Shown piece after piece: positions 34,071-42,331 of a stretch of DNA of 64,000 bases. Source of the DNA: Chitinophaga filiformis (GTDB lineage: Bacteria > Bacteroidota > Bacteroidia > Chitinophagales > Chitinophagaceae); NCBI RefSeq assembly GCF_023100805.1, contig NZ_CP095855.1, positions 310,001-374,000 of the forward strand. Direction: 5' to 3'. Numbering within the stretch: the first letter of the stretch is position 1; every line of letters starts with the position of its first letter. Under the pieces are notes generated by a model, which saw only the letters and a list, made by a program, of their open reading frames with translations, was not told the DNA's origin and did not search any database. A program made the position numbers and the translations under genes.

Positions 34071-34814
34071 ATGCTACAACAACTTGCAAATTTGCCAGAC
34101 AATGAGCTCATGGCCAGAGCAAGAAAACTGAAAGATGAGGAAGCAGCAGGAATTTTACTTGAGAGATACAGCCATTTGCTGGCAACAGTTTCCTTACCAT
34201 CTCTGAATAGTTACGGTAATACACCGGATGAATTTTTCCCGTCACTTTTACAACGGCTTTTTTATAGCCTTCAAACACAGACTATTCCCAAAATTGGAGA
34301 ATGGATGCAATTCTTCATAAAGTCGCAGGGCAGCAGATCTGTAAAGAACACATTCTATTTTCCGTCGTCAGCGTCGAGCGATATAACCCGCCTTGAATAT
34401 AAAGTGGAGAAAGCTAACAGCAACCTCCTGCAAAAACAACAGCTAAGCTCAACCATGCAAGCGGCCTTCGACCGGCTGGATGCAGACGACAGGGATCTGT
34501 TAAACGAGTTTTACATTGAACAGAAAACGTTTGCAGAAATAGCGGCAGAACAAGGATACACCATTGAAGATGTGCGGATTTCACTGAAACGGTGCAAACA
34601 GGAATTAGCGTCTCTGATATTGGCAAACCTGGAATATGTAAAATCTTCCAAACATGGGCAGCACATTCATCCGGGTTATACAACACCAGCAGAAAACCTG
34701 GAATATGCCCAATCCGGCGAGCAAGAGCAAGAACAAGATTTAAATCTAGGATATGCAAAATTTGGAAAACAAGGACAAGATATTAAAGATCTTCAGCAGG
34801 GTTCATTGTTTTAA
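34071..34814 (+). CDS. ECF-like RNA polymerase sigma factor with a repetitive C-terminal tail
   Basis: 247 residues. The region 4 HTH reads LDADDRDLLNEFYIEQKTFAEIA followed by YTIEDVRISLKRCKQELASLI. The region 2 part is divergent, with LPDNELMARARKLKDEEAAG at the start, so promoter melting residues are hard to judge. After residue 185 comes a tail of about 60 residues with three repeats: NLEYVKSSKHGQ, NLEYAQSGEQEQ, NLGYAKFGKQGQ. The anti-sigma gene starts inside the third repeat, overlapping by 62 bp. The tail is not known in ECF factors in general. Confidence 0.75.
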   Translation: MLQQLANLPDNELMARARKLKDEEAAGILLERYSHLLATVSLPSLNSYGNTPDEFFPSLLQRLFYSLQTQTIPKIGEWMQFFIKSQGSRSVKNTFYFPSSASSDITRLEYKVEKANSNLLQKQQLSSTMQAAFDRLDADDRDLLNEFYIEQKTFAEIAAEQGYTIEDVRISLKRCKQELASLILANLEYVKSSKHGQHIHPGYTTPAENLEYAQSGEQEQEQDLNLGYAKFGKQGQDIKDLQQGSLF

Positions 34815-35628
34815 CAAAGACCAGCTGCCACGTTATGTAGACGGACGTTTAACACATGTTGAAAAGCACCTGCTGGAACAACACCTTGTAAATTGCGAAC
34901 TCTGTAGTAATGCAGTAGAAATTCTCCAAAAGCCTAAATTCAAAACGCAATACCAGCCCATGGGGCTAAGGATTCAGCAATATATTCGTAACAGTACTCA
35001 TATAGCACCGGTGTATGAGGCAGAACGTTACCAGCGGAAAGTGCAAAACAATGAAAGCATTTTGACTTACTTCTGGAGCGCTGTGGCAACTGCGCTTGTA
35101 ATTGGCTGCTTTTACATGATCCGGCAGCAGGTAAAAAAAGAAAACTTACAAAATACCGTTGCCAAAACAGGAGAACTTAGCATCCCTGTTACCAATCCTG
35201 CGCCCGATCTTAAGCAAGCAGTCAATAATGCGCCTTCCGGTTCAGCCAGCCTCGCTATCAATACCGCCACTTCTCTGCCTGCGGGCAACGAAGCAACAGC
35301 CGTAAAAGCGGTGTTTATAGATACCAGCAAAACAGAGACGGAACCCGGCATCATTGACGGCGAAACTCCTGATCCTGATAAGTTTCGCTATAAAACCGCC
35401 ATGACTTATTACCACCAGGGCAATCTTGATGAAGCAATGACCCGGTTCACACAGCTCGCCGCCGATTCAGTCAGCCGTTATAGAGAATTAGCTCATTATC
35501 AGCTTGCCATGTGCTTTAAATATAAACGACAGAAAGCTAAAGCACGGCATATACTTAAAACATTAGTGAATATGAATGGCCGTATGAAAAGAAAAGCACA
35601 ATTAGCCTTGAACAAATTGTCTGTTTAA
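34753..35628 (+). CDS. Membrane-bound anti-sigma factor with zinc-finger and TPR-like domain
   Basis: 291 residues. QHLVNCELCSNAV gives the H-x3-C-x2-C zinc site of ZAS anti-sigma domains near residue 45. One membrane segment, YFWSAVATALVIGCFYMI, is at about 103-120. The outer part has a Ser/Thr/Pro linker and then a helical repeat region (MTYYHQGNLDEAMTRFTQLA and the following pair) like TPRs. It would hold the overlapping sigma factor at the membrane and release it on an envelope signal. A terminator follows at 35640. Confidence 0.8.
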   Translation: MQNLENKDKILKIFSRVHCFNKDQLPRYVDGRLTHVEKHLLEQHLVNCELCSNAVEILQKPKFKTQYQPMGLRIQQYIRNSTHIAPVYEAERYQRKVQNNESILTYFWSAVATALVIGCFYMIRQQVKKENLQNTVAKTGELSIPVTNPAPDLKQAVNNAPSGSASLAINTATSLPAGNEATAVKAVFIDTSKTETEPGIIDGETPDPDKFRYKTAMTYYHQGNLDEAMTRFTQLAADSVSRYRELAHYQLAMCFKYKRQKAKARHILKTLVNMNGRMKRKAQLALNKLSV

Positions 35629-35639
35629 GCCCCGCTAAA

Positions 35640-35668
35640 AGGGATAGTTGCAAAGCTATCCCTCTTTA
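35640..35668 (+). terminator. Terminator after the anti-sigma gene
   Basis: AGGGATAG at 35640-35647 pairs with CTATCCCT at 35656-35663 around an 8-base loop, preceded by AAAA and followed by CTTTAT. Modest T-run. Confidence 0.65.
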
Positions 35669-35857
35669 TCTTATACAGTTGTACATGCACTCCTTCAATA
35701 ACAGCCGGTTTTCAGTCCCTGAATGCATTACTGTATATCTTAAAATTGCCTTTTTCGCGAGATCCCGCCGCCTGTTGTTACAGATCTCCGCTTGTCAAAG
35801 CCCGTTCTCACACCAGCAATAGCATTGAATATCAATACACACCACTGTAGGTTGTCA

Positions 35858-35887
35858 AATTACAACCGCAAGTAGCGTAATTACAAC
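35858..35887. promoter_or_regulatory. Repeat cluster, likely operator of the HTH-pentapeptide protein
   Basis: AATTACAAC occurs at 35858-35866 and exactly again at 35879-35887, 21 bp apart (two helical turns). The first copy is also part of a GTTGT/ACAAC inverted repeat (from 35851), and GCGTAA/TTACGC (35875-35880 and 35896-35901) surrounds the second. It lies about 80 bp before an XRE-type HTH gene, so autoregulation is likely. Confidence 0.5.
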
Positions 35888-35966
35888 TAACAGGTGTTAC
35901 GCTTTTGCTGATTGTGGGAATGAACCGGAATATCTTTGCCGTATCACAAAAACAAAAACAGTACAA

Positions 35967-36902
35967 ATGGATACCAGGATAATCGGCGGCAAAATTGCCC
36001 AGGCTAGAAAGAAAGTAAATATGTCCCAGGCACAACTCGCTCAACTGCTGTTTGTAAGTCCACAGGCAGTTGGAAAATGGGAACGCGGAGAATCAATCCC
36101 CGACATCATTACATTTAACCGGCTGGCAGAAATTGCAGGCCTTGATCTTAATTATTTTTCCGAAAACTTTCACTCTACAGACGAGGAGATGACTGTCAAG
36201 ATGCCCGCCACCGTTATTGATAGGGAGCAGGCGCAACAGGAGTTAAGCAGCACCTCAGGGGCACAACAGCTACTCGCCAACTTCAGCGGGAGCGACCTGG
36301 CTAAGAGTGACTTTGCAGGCCTTACCGCCCATAAAATGAAATTTAATGGCTGCTCCCTGCAGGGCGCTGACTTTTCCGGTGCCGATATCAGCGGCAGTTC
36401 ATTTGCGGCCAGCGATGCTCATGAAGTCAATTTCGACGGAACAAATCTGACAGATTGTACCCTGACTGCCGTTAACCTTACCGACGCCAGCTTCAACAAG
36501 ACCATTCTCCTACGCACTGAATTCAGCGCATCCGAGTTGACCCGCGCAAAGTTTACCGATGCAAAACTGATTGACGCAAAGCTGGTCAAGACGGATCTTA
36601 GAAACACCATCTTTGAAAACTGCGCCTTTAACGGCGTGGACTTTAATTATTCCGATCTGAGGGCATTATGTCTGGACGGGCAGACCTTTACCGGTGTCAA
36701 GTTTCACAACACAGCCTTAAACGATACCACCTTTAATGGCGCAACACTCAAAAATGTCTCCTTCCGCTCCACATTCGCTTTAACTAATAAATACTACCGG
36801 GCCATCAAAACCATCCGCTTTGACGGTGCGATGATGGATAAACTGACCTTTGCTGCACTCAAGGGCATGGGAGCCGATCTGTCAAAGGTCACAATCATAT
36901 AA
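35967..36902 (+). CDS. XRE-type HTH protein fused to a pentapeptide-repeat domain
   Basis: 311 residues. The N-terminus (about 5-65) is an XRE/Cro HTH: GKIAQARKKVNMSQAQLAQLL, then SPQAVGKWERGES. From about 95 to 285 the protein is a right-handed pentapeptide-repeat coil: LAKSDFAGL, LQGADFSGADISGSSF, LRTEFSASELTRAKFTDAKL and so on, in the A(D/N)LxX form. Such coils copy the shape and charge of B-DNA in gyrase-protecting proteins. A DNA-binding head on a DNA-mimicking coil is a striking mix. A 46-residue ORF and an AAA ATPase gene follow. Confidence 0.88.
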   Translation: MDTRIIGGKIAQARKKVNMSQAQLAQLLFVSPQAVGKWERGESIPDIITFNRLAEIAGLDLNYFSENFHSTDEEMTVKMPATVIDREQAQQELSSTSGAQQLLANFSGSDLAKSDFAGLTAHKMKFNGCSLQGADFSGADISGSSFAASDAHEVNFDGTNLTDCTLTAVNLTDASFNKTILLRTEFSASELTRAKFTDAKLIDAKLVKTDLRNTIFENCAFNGVDFNYSDLRALCLDGQTFTGVKFHNTALNDTTFNGATLKNVSFRSTFALTNKYYRAIKTIRFDGAMMDKLTFAALKGMGADLSKVTII

Positions 36903-36934
36903 CGAGGAAAATATATGGAAAACAAGCCTTTCAA

Positions 36935-37075
36935 GTGACTGAACGCCTGAAATCCCATATTGCGAAAGGTGTGGATCTCCTTTCTGAAAAGGACAGTAAT
37001 GTCCTTTTTGGGCTTGTACATATGGAAGACTTAAATTTGCACAACGTTGAAGACAATAGCAAAATGTTAATATAA
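36935..37075 (+). CDS. Possible 46-residue protein in front of the AAA ATPase
   Basis: A GTG start gives MTERLKSHIAKGVDLLSEK and on to a TAA 16 bp before the AAA ATPase ATG. The peptide is amphipathic and helical in character with a charged C-terminus (LNLHNVEDNSKMLI). It lies between two real genes on the same strand in an otherwise unexplained 190-bp gap. I do not recognise it. It could be a small partner of the ATPase, or the end of a decayed gene, as the frame is also open a few codons upstream of the GTG. Confidence 0.4.
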   Translation: MTERLKSHIAKGVDLLSEKDSNVLFGLVHMEDLNLHNVEDNSKMLI

Positions 37076-37091
37076 AACAAGTAATGTGTTG

Positions 37092-37811
37092 ATGAACGTT
37101 TCAGATTTTATTATAAATGACAAAGAACAAGTATCACTCAACGATGTCTTATTAAGTCATGACAACAGGACCGGCATTGAGCAGCTTATAAAAGAGCACT
37201 TATACATAGAAGAACTGCATAAGTTTGGACTTCCTGTAAATAATAAATTATTACTACATGGTAGTTCCGGTTGTGGTAAAACAACAACGGCCAAGGCAAT
37301 TGCAAAAGCATTAAACAGAACATTACTGATATTGGATCTGAGTAGTATTGTGTCTGCCCGCATCGGAGAAACCTCACAGAACATCAAACAGGTTTTCGAC
37401 AAAGCGATCAGGGAAAGAGCTGTATTGTTCCTGGACGAATTTGACCAGGTCGCTAAAGCGCGTGGCAATGACGACAAAGACGTTGGTGAAATGCGGCGAT
37501 TGGTGAACACCCTTATACAGCTTATCGATTATTTCCCTGAAAAAGCTTTGCTGGTCGCAGCCACTAACCATGCACACATTATAGACAAAGCACTGCTAAG
37601 ACGATTTCAACTGCAAATAACGTTCGATATGCCTGGCGAAACGGAACTGGATAAATATTATGACAGGCTGTTAAATAAATTCCCGCATGATATGCAGAAT
37701 ATTAAACGCCGGTATAATATATCCTACGCAGAAGCGAAAGATGACGCATACACACAGATAAAAGCAACACTGCTGGCGAACCTGGAGAATAAATTAAACA
37801 TGCCTGCATAA
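37092..37811 (+). CDS. AAA-family ATPase
   Basis: 239 residues from the ATG at 37092. Walker A HGSSGCGKTT at 56-65, Walker B VLFLDEFD at 111-118, sensor-1 N159 in AATNH and an Arg pair at 170-171 (LLRRFQ). The N-terminal helices HLYIEELHKFGLP before the P-loop resemble the AAA partner of bacterial ATPase/subtilisin-protease pairs, but no protease gene follows. It is likely co-transcribed with the HTH-pentapeptide protein and the 46-residue ORF. Role unknown. Confidence 0.88.
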   Translation: MNVSDFIINDKEQVSLNDVLLSHDNRTGIEQLIKEHLYIEELHKFGLPVNNKLLLHGSSGCGKTTTAKAIAKALNRTLLILDLSSIVSARIGETSQNIKQVFDKAIRERAVLFLDEFDQVAKARGNDDKDVGEMRRLVNTLIQLIDYFPEKALLVAATNHAHIIDKALLRRFQLQITFDMPGETELDKYYDRLLNKFPHDMQNIKRRYNISYAEAKDDAYTQIKATLLANLENKLNMPA

Positions 37812-37842
37812 TACATTACTTGCCGGAAGCTTCCGATATTTT

Positions 37843-37880
37843 CATGCCCCGGTCGCGAGCCTGCCTGCGACCGGGGCATG
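37843..37880. terminator. GC-rich perfect hairpin between convergent genes
   Basis: CATGCCCCGGTCGC at 37843-37856 and its exact reverse complement at 37867-37880 enclose a 10-base loop. No T-run follows in either direction, but the position between two convergent genes fits a transcription stop or RNA-end protection. Confidence 0.55.
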
Positions 37881-37936
37881 GCATGTAAGTCCTGCGGTCC
37901 AAAAACTTTGTGCAGGAACAATTTGCCTGCAACTAT

Positions 37937-39019
37937 TTAGCCTTTATCTACAATATCTCTCACCATCTGCCTGATCCTGAGACTGACCTGGTTACTTTTC
38001 TTACCCGAGGTCCGTGTGAAGATAATTCCAACAAGATGATGCCTGGTATCCTGCCAGGGATGCGTACCAAACAACCCCGGGCTGCTGCTTTCCTGTACAT
38101 GACCGCTGGCGTCAACAACATCAAGCCAGTTACCTATTCCATATCTTACGACGCTCAAAGGATAAGTTGCAAACGGATTTGCAGGATAGGGCGTACTCCG
38201 GATAACTGCATTGTTCGTCTGATCTTTCATCATCTGATCAATGGCCTGCGTGCTTAACACCTGCCTGCCATTAAAACGCCCCTTATTCTCCAACATTTCC
38301 AGGAAATTCAGGTAATCATTCGCTGTCGTATGTACTCCGCCGGCAATTAAAGGGTTCAATATATTCGTCGTCGAGTATACTGCGTTCATCTCACAAGGTT
38401 TCCCGATCTTTTCATTAAACAGCACCTGCCAGGATTTACCTGAAACAATTTCAGCGATCCTCCCGGCTATCTGCATGCTGGTACTACCATAGCTGAAGGC
38501 CGCACCCGGAGTATTCGCCAGTGGTGTATAAACAGCAATAGAATCCACCGCCTGGGCAAGGGTCAAATTACGTCTGTATTCATATTTATTGCGCAGATTA
38601 GTGGCATTCTCATCTCCTGCAAAACCCGCAGTGTGAGAAAACAACTGCCTGATGGTGATACCTCCTTTGCCATATTGTGAGAAAACCGGTAAAAACCGGC
38701 CGACGCTATCGTCCAACACCAATTTCCTGTCATCCACCAGGGACATGATCACAGCGGCCGACAACCACTTGGAGGCAGAAGCTATGGGGAAATTAGTATT
38801 GGCAGTCATGTTGATTTCCTTATGATAGATCAGTTCTCCATTCCGCGAAATAAGCACAACTATATGATTGTTATACACACCCAGGTTATCCTCAATATAG
38901 CGGTCAACAGCCGAAAAATCGTATTTGCCGCCGGAAGCGGGCGGCCGGGCCGTATCATCAGCACTACAAGCCAGTAATACAATTACAGTCAACATTGTAA
39001 GTAAAAAAAACCTTTTCAT
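37937..39019 (-). CDS. Serine hydrolase lipoprotein (beta-lactamase / penicillin-binding-like family)
   Basis: 360 residues. Lipoprotein signal MKRFFLLTMLTVIVLLACSA with Cys18. The SxxK motif is S81-A-S-K84 (IASASKWLSA); the Tyr motif is YGSTS and the third motif around GLFGTHPW near the C-terminus is HxG-like but not standard. This is the class C beta-lactamase/esterase (EstB) family; which substrate is used cannot be read. It follows the small helical protein by 14 bp and is probably co-transcribed. Confidence 0.85.
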   Translation of the reverse strand: MKRFFLLTMLTVIVLLACSADDTARPPASGGKYDFSAVDRYIEDNLGVYNNHIVVLISRNGELIYHKEINMTANTNFPIASASKWLSAAVIMSLVDDRKLVLDDSVGRFLPVFSQYGKGGITIRQLFSHTAGFAGDENATNLRNKYEYRRNLTLAQAVDSIAVYTPLANTPGAAFSYGSTSMQIAGRIAEIVSGKSWQVLFNEKIGKPCEMNAVYSTTNILNPLIAGGVHTTANDYLNFLEMLENKGRFNGRQVLSTQAIDQMMKDQTNNAVIRSTPYPANPFATYPLSVVRYGIGNWLDVVDASGHVQESSSPGLFGTHPWQDTRHHLVGIIFTRTSGKKSNQVSLRIRQMVRDIVDKG

Positions 39020-39033
39020 GGTTGCTCAGCTAT

Positions 39034-39402
39034 TTAATTGTTACGTCGGTTTTCCTTTAATTCCTGCCGCATCTCTTCTTTAAATTTTTCATACTGGCTG
39101 AACTGTTCATCATTCAGCACGGCCTCCATTTGCCTGTCCTTCTCGGAATTCAGGGATTTGAATTGTTTAAGCTTAGCCAATTTACCAGAAGAGGACCTTT
39201 TCACGTTTGCAAGACCTATCAGGTAACTGGAATCTATTGCCCTTACTTTTTGCGCCTGGTCTGCCGATAAATTCAGCTTCGATTTATATTCCTGGAATCG
39301 TTCCTTCAAGGCCTCCTTTTGTTCTTCGGTAAGACGCGACTGTGCTTTTAATGTAAAGCCGATACTCATCATTAGGATGAATATGAAAATTTTTCTGTTC
39401 AT
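39034..39402 (-). CDS. Small exported helical protein (Spy/LTXXQ-like)
   Basis: 122 residues from the ATG at 39402; the frame runs 29 codons further up but the signal peptide MNRKIFIFILMMSIGFTLKAQ starts here. The mature protein is nearly all charged helix: EEQKEALKERFQEYKSKL, SADQAQKVRAIDSSYL and FKEEMRQELKENRRN. The LxxxQ spacing resembles Spy/CpxP-type periplasmic chaperones and DUF4890-like proteins. Possibly an envelope-stress factor. Confidence 0.7.
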   Translation of the reverse strand: MNRKIFIFILMMSIGFTLKAQSRLTEEQKEALKERFQEYKSKLNLSADQAQKVRAIDSSYLIGLANVKRSSSGKLAKLKQFKSLNSEKDRQMEAVLNDEQFSQYEKFKEEMRQELKENRRNN

Positions 39403-39693
39403 GACATTGTTGGTTTTAATAATTCTGATGATAAGACGTATCAAATAAGCGTTTGTTAGCATTGAACCGGTTAAACGAACAAATTGCACCCCGAAACGTC
39501 ATATTGCAGGGGTGAAATATAGTTGTCTCATCATTTGTTCACCGCCCCTTAAATGTAGCCTAAGCCATCAGATATAGCAAACATTATCCATATAACGGGT
39601 TAACACAGAACAAAAATCGGGTGAAACGCGTCTATTTATATGATCATAATCATACTTAATAGGCAACAATGATGACAATATTCACAAGATACA

Positions 39694-39737
39694 TTGATCC
39701 ACATCATATATAAACAACATAACCACCCCGACTTTTG
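39694..39737 (+). promoter_or_regulatory. FNR/CRP-type box and promoter of the nos cluster
   Basis: TTGAT-CCAC-ATCAT at 39694-39707 matches 9 of 10 bases of the FNR consensus TTGAT-N4-ATCAA. A -7-like GACTTTTG lies at 39730-39737. With a start about 5 bp later, the box centre is near -41.5, a class II activator position. This fits oxygen- or NO-controlled expression of N2O reductase. Confidence 0.55.
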
Positions 39738-39768
39738 TAGAGTGAAGTTCACCAAAAATCTTTCCTTT

Positions 39769-40260
39769 ATGAAACTAAAACTTTTCTGTATTGCCTGTTG
39801 TGCAATGGTCGTGGCGCTCTTTAGCTGCGGGACCTCGGAACAAAAATCGTCTTCAGATGAAACGGCTCAAACTTCCCCGGCGGAGCCAGCTCCTGCTCCA
39901 TCTCCGGCACCCGCGGGAGATCCAAAAGGCGTTGGAAAATTTACGAATGTTCAATTAACACATCCCCTGGATGAAAAGATGATCGCTGCAGGCCAGCAGA
40001 CCTACGATGTCAAATGTGCCTCCTGCCACAAGACTACCAATGAGAAACTGGTAGGTCCCGGCTGGAAAGGAGTTACTGACCGGAGAACACCCGAATGGAT
40101 CATGAATTTCATCACCAATACCGATGAAATGTTAAACAAAGACGCCGAAGCGCAGGCCATGCTGGAAGTCTGCATGGTCAGAATGCCAAACCAGAACTTA
40201 AAAGATGAAGATGCGCGTGCCATCCTTGAATTCATGCGCAAAACAGATGGTAAGAACTAA
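39769..40260 (+). CDS. Lipoprotein cytochrome c (class I), first gene of the nos cluster
   Basis: 163 residues from the ATG at 39769. A lipobox ALFSC gives lipidated Cys20; an Ala/Pro-rich linker (PAPAPSPAPAG region) follows, then one heme site C83-A-S-C86-H87 and a distal Met in VRMPNQ. It is 34 bp before nosZ. Likely the periplasmic electron donor to NosZ, as in other clade II clusters. Confidence 0.88.
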   Translation: MKLKLFCIACCAMVVALFSCGTSEQKSSSDETAQTSPAEPAPAPSPAPAGDPKGVGKFTNVQLTHPLDEKMIAAGQQTYDVKCASCHKTTNEKLVGPGWKGVTDRRTPEWIMNFITNTDEMLNKDAEAQAMLEVCMVRMPNQNLKDEDARAILEFMRKTDGKN

Positions 40261-40294
40261 TTGAATCCTCTTTCCAATTATATAAATAAATTTT

Positions 40295-42274
40295 ATGAAA
40301 AGGCTTTCTTTTCTCGTGATTTGCTGTGCCGTTTTAGGCGGTATGCAAAGTTGTAAAATGAAGAATACGGAATCTGCCGTAAGTGGCGATGCTGCTTCCA
40401 AAGTATATGTAGCGCCCGGCAAGTATGATGAGTTTTACAACTTCGTCTCCGGCGGTTTTAACGGTCAGGTATCGGTGTATGGCCTTCCTTCCGGAAGATT
40501 ACTTAAAGTGATCCCCGTATTTTCGCTGAACCCGGAGAACGGGTATGGATATAGTGAGGAAACCAAAGAAATGTTGAAAACAACTGCCGGTTATGTTCCC
40601 TGGGATGATCAGCATCACCTGGAGCTGTCGCAGACAAACGGTGAACATGATGGCCGCTGGCTGTTCGCGAATGCTAACAATACTCCCCGCATTGCCCGTA
40701 TCGATCTATCCACCTTTAAAACAATGGAGATCCTCGAAATCCCTAACAGCGCAGGTAACCACTCTTCTCCTTTCATCACTGAAAATACAGAATATGTAGT
40801 GGCCGGTACCCGTTTTGCCGTACCTATGGGCAACGAAGATGTTCCTATCAATTCATTTAAACAGAACTTCAAAAGTACCGCCACCTTCGTACGTGTAGAT
40901 AAAAATACCGGCAACATGGATATCGCCTTCCAGATCATGCTGCCAGGTATGAACCTTGACCTGAGTCATGCAGGTAAAGGCCCGTCTCACGACTGGTTCT
41001 TCTTCTCTACCTATAACACCGAACAGGCAAACACATTGCTGGAAGTGAATGCTTCACAAAAAGATAAGGACTTCATCGTAGCGGTGAACTGGAAAAAAGC
41101 AGAAGAATATGCCAATGCCGGGAAAGGTAAAAAAGTACCTGCAGGATACATACACAACACCTTTGACGAGCACACACAAAACACTACTTCCGCATTGCAG
41201 AAAGAGGTGCTGGTGCTTGATCCCAAAGATTGTCCTGACATGCTATATATGATACCCTGCCCTAAGTCTCCACATGGATGCGACATAGATCCTACAGGCG
41301 AATACATCGTAGGTAGCGGTAAACTGGCTGCATTGATCCCTGTATTCTCCTTCAACAAACTCCAGTCTGCCATTCAGAATAAGAAATTTGAAGGCGACTA
41401 CTACGGCATTCCTGTAGTGAAATATGAGGAAGCGCTCTACGGTGAAGTGAAAAAACCAGGCTTAGGCCCTTTACACACAGAGTTTGATGCAGAAGGTAAT
41501 GCATATACCTCCTTCTTCATTTCATCTGAAGTGGTTAAATGGAATATTAAAGACCTTAAAGTGATTGACAGATCACCTACCTTTTACTCTGTGGGTCACC
41601 TGATGGTACCGGGTGGTGATACCAAAAAACCTTATGGTAAATACCTCGTTGCTTACAACAAGATCACTAAAGACCGCTTCCTGCCAACAGGTCCGGAACT
41701 GGCACAGTCTGCACAGCTCTATTCCATTGAAGGCGATAAATTAAAGCTGCTGCTTGACTTCCCAACCTTTGGCGAACCACACTATGCACAGGCACTGCCT
41801 GCCCAGAAAATAAAAGACAAGAGTGCGAAGTTCTACGACATCATGCAGAACAAGCATCCGTTCATATCATTGGGTGAAAAGAATGCAAAGGTTATCCGCC
41901 AGGGCAACAGGGTCGATATCTATATGACAGCTATCAGGTCCCACCTGACTCCGGACAATATCGAAGGAGTCTTTGTTGGTGATGAGATCTACTTCCATGT
42001 AACCAATCTCGAACAGGATTGGGATGTTCCGCATGGCTTTGCTATTAAGAATAATGCCAATGCCGAGTTACTGATTATGCCGGGCGAGACTTCTACACTG
42101 AAATTTGTTCCTGATAAACAAGGCATCTATCCATTTTATTGTACCGACTTCTGTTCTGCGCTGCATCAGGAAATGCAGGGTTACCTGAGAGTTTCTGCCA
42201 AAGGCAGCAATGTACCGCTGAAATATGGTACGAATGCCACAGATACAGCAGCTGTTCTTACCGCACAGAAATAA
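40295..42274 (+). CDS. nosZ: Nitrous oxide reductase NosZ, Sec-dependent clade II
   Basis: 659 residues. The signal is Sec/lipoprotein-like (MKRLSFLVICCAVLGGMQSC), without the twin-Arg of clade I. The seven-bladed propeller has the CuZ His groups DDQHHLEL, GPSHDWFF, SPHGCD, GPLHTE and EPHYAQ. The C-terminal CuA domain has C616-x3-C620-x3-H624-x2-M627 (CTDFCSALHQEM), with the upstream His in DVPHGFA. It reduces N2O to N2 in the periplasm. All expected copper ligands are present, so it should be active. Confidence 0.97.
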   Translation: MKRLSFLVICCAVLGGMQSCKMKNTESAVSGDAASKVYVAPGKYDEFYNFVSGGFNGQVSVYGLPSGRLLKVIPVFSLNPENGYGYSEETKEMLKTTAGYVPWDDQHHLELSQTNGEHDGRWLFANANNTPRIARIDLSTFKTMEILEIPNSAGNHSSPFITENTEYVVAGTRFAVPMGNEDVPINSFKQNFKSTATFVRVDKNTGNMDIAFQIMLPGMNLDLSHAGKGPSHDWFFFSTYNTEQANTLLEVNASQKDKDFIVAVNWKKAEEYANAGKGKKVPAGYIHNTFDEHTQNTTSALQKEVLVLDPKDCPDMLYMIPCPKSPHGCDIDPTGEYIVGSGKLAALIPVFSFNKLQSAIQNKKFEGDYYGIPVVKYEEALYGEVKKPGLGPLHTEFDAEGNAYTSFFISSEVVKWNIKDLKVIDRSPTFYSVGHLMVPGGDTKKPYGKYLVAYNKITKDRFLPTGPELAQSAQLYSIEGDKLKLLLDFPTFGEPHYAQALPAQKIKDKSAKFYDIMQNKHPFISLGEKNAKVIRQGNRVDIYMTAIRSHLTPDNIEGVFVGDEIYFHVTNLEQDWDVPHGFAIKNNANAELLIMPGETSTLKFVPDKQGIYPFYCTDFCSALHQEMQGYLRVSAKGSNVPLKYGTNATDTAAVLTAQK

Positions 42275-42289
42275 ACCTGTTCCTTTACT

Positions 42290-42316
42290 AATGGCAGTAC
42301 CCCTGGTACTGCCATT
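42290..42316 (+). repeat. Perfect 12-bp hairpin after nosZ
   Basis: AATGGCAGTACC at 42290-42301 pairs exactly with 42305-42316 around a 3-base loop; TTTT follows 4 bases later. It is within the nos operon, so it may thin out downstream transcription or protect the 3' end of a nosZ message. Confidence 0.55.
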
Positions 42317-42331
42317 GCTATCTTTTGAAGC

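Larger units (their letters stand above)
35629..35966. other. Intergenic stretch with terminator and repeat operator
   Basis: About 340 bp. It holds a terminator at its left end and, 80 bp before the HTH-pentapeptide gene, a set of short direct and inverted repeats described separately. Nothing recognisable between them. Confidence 0.5.
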
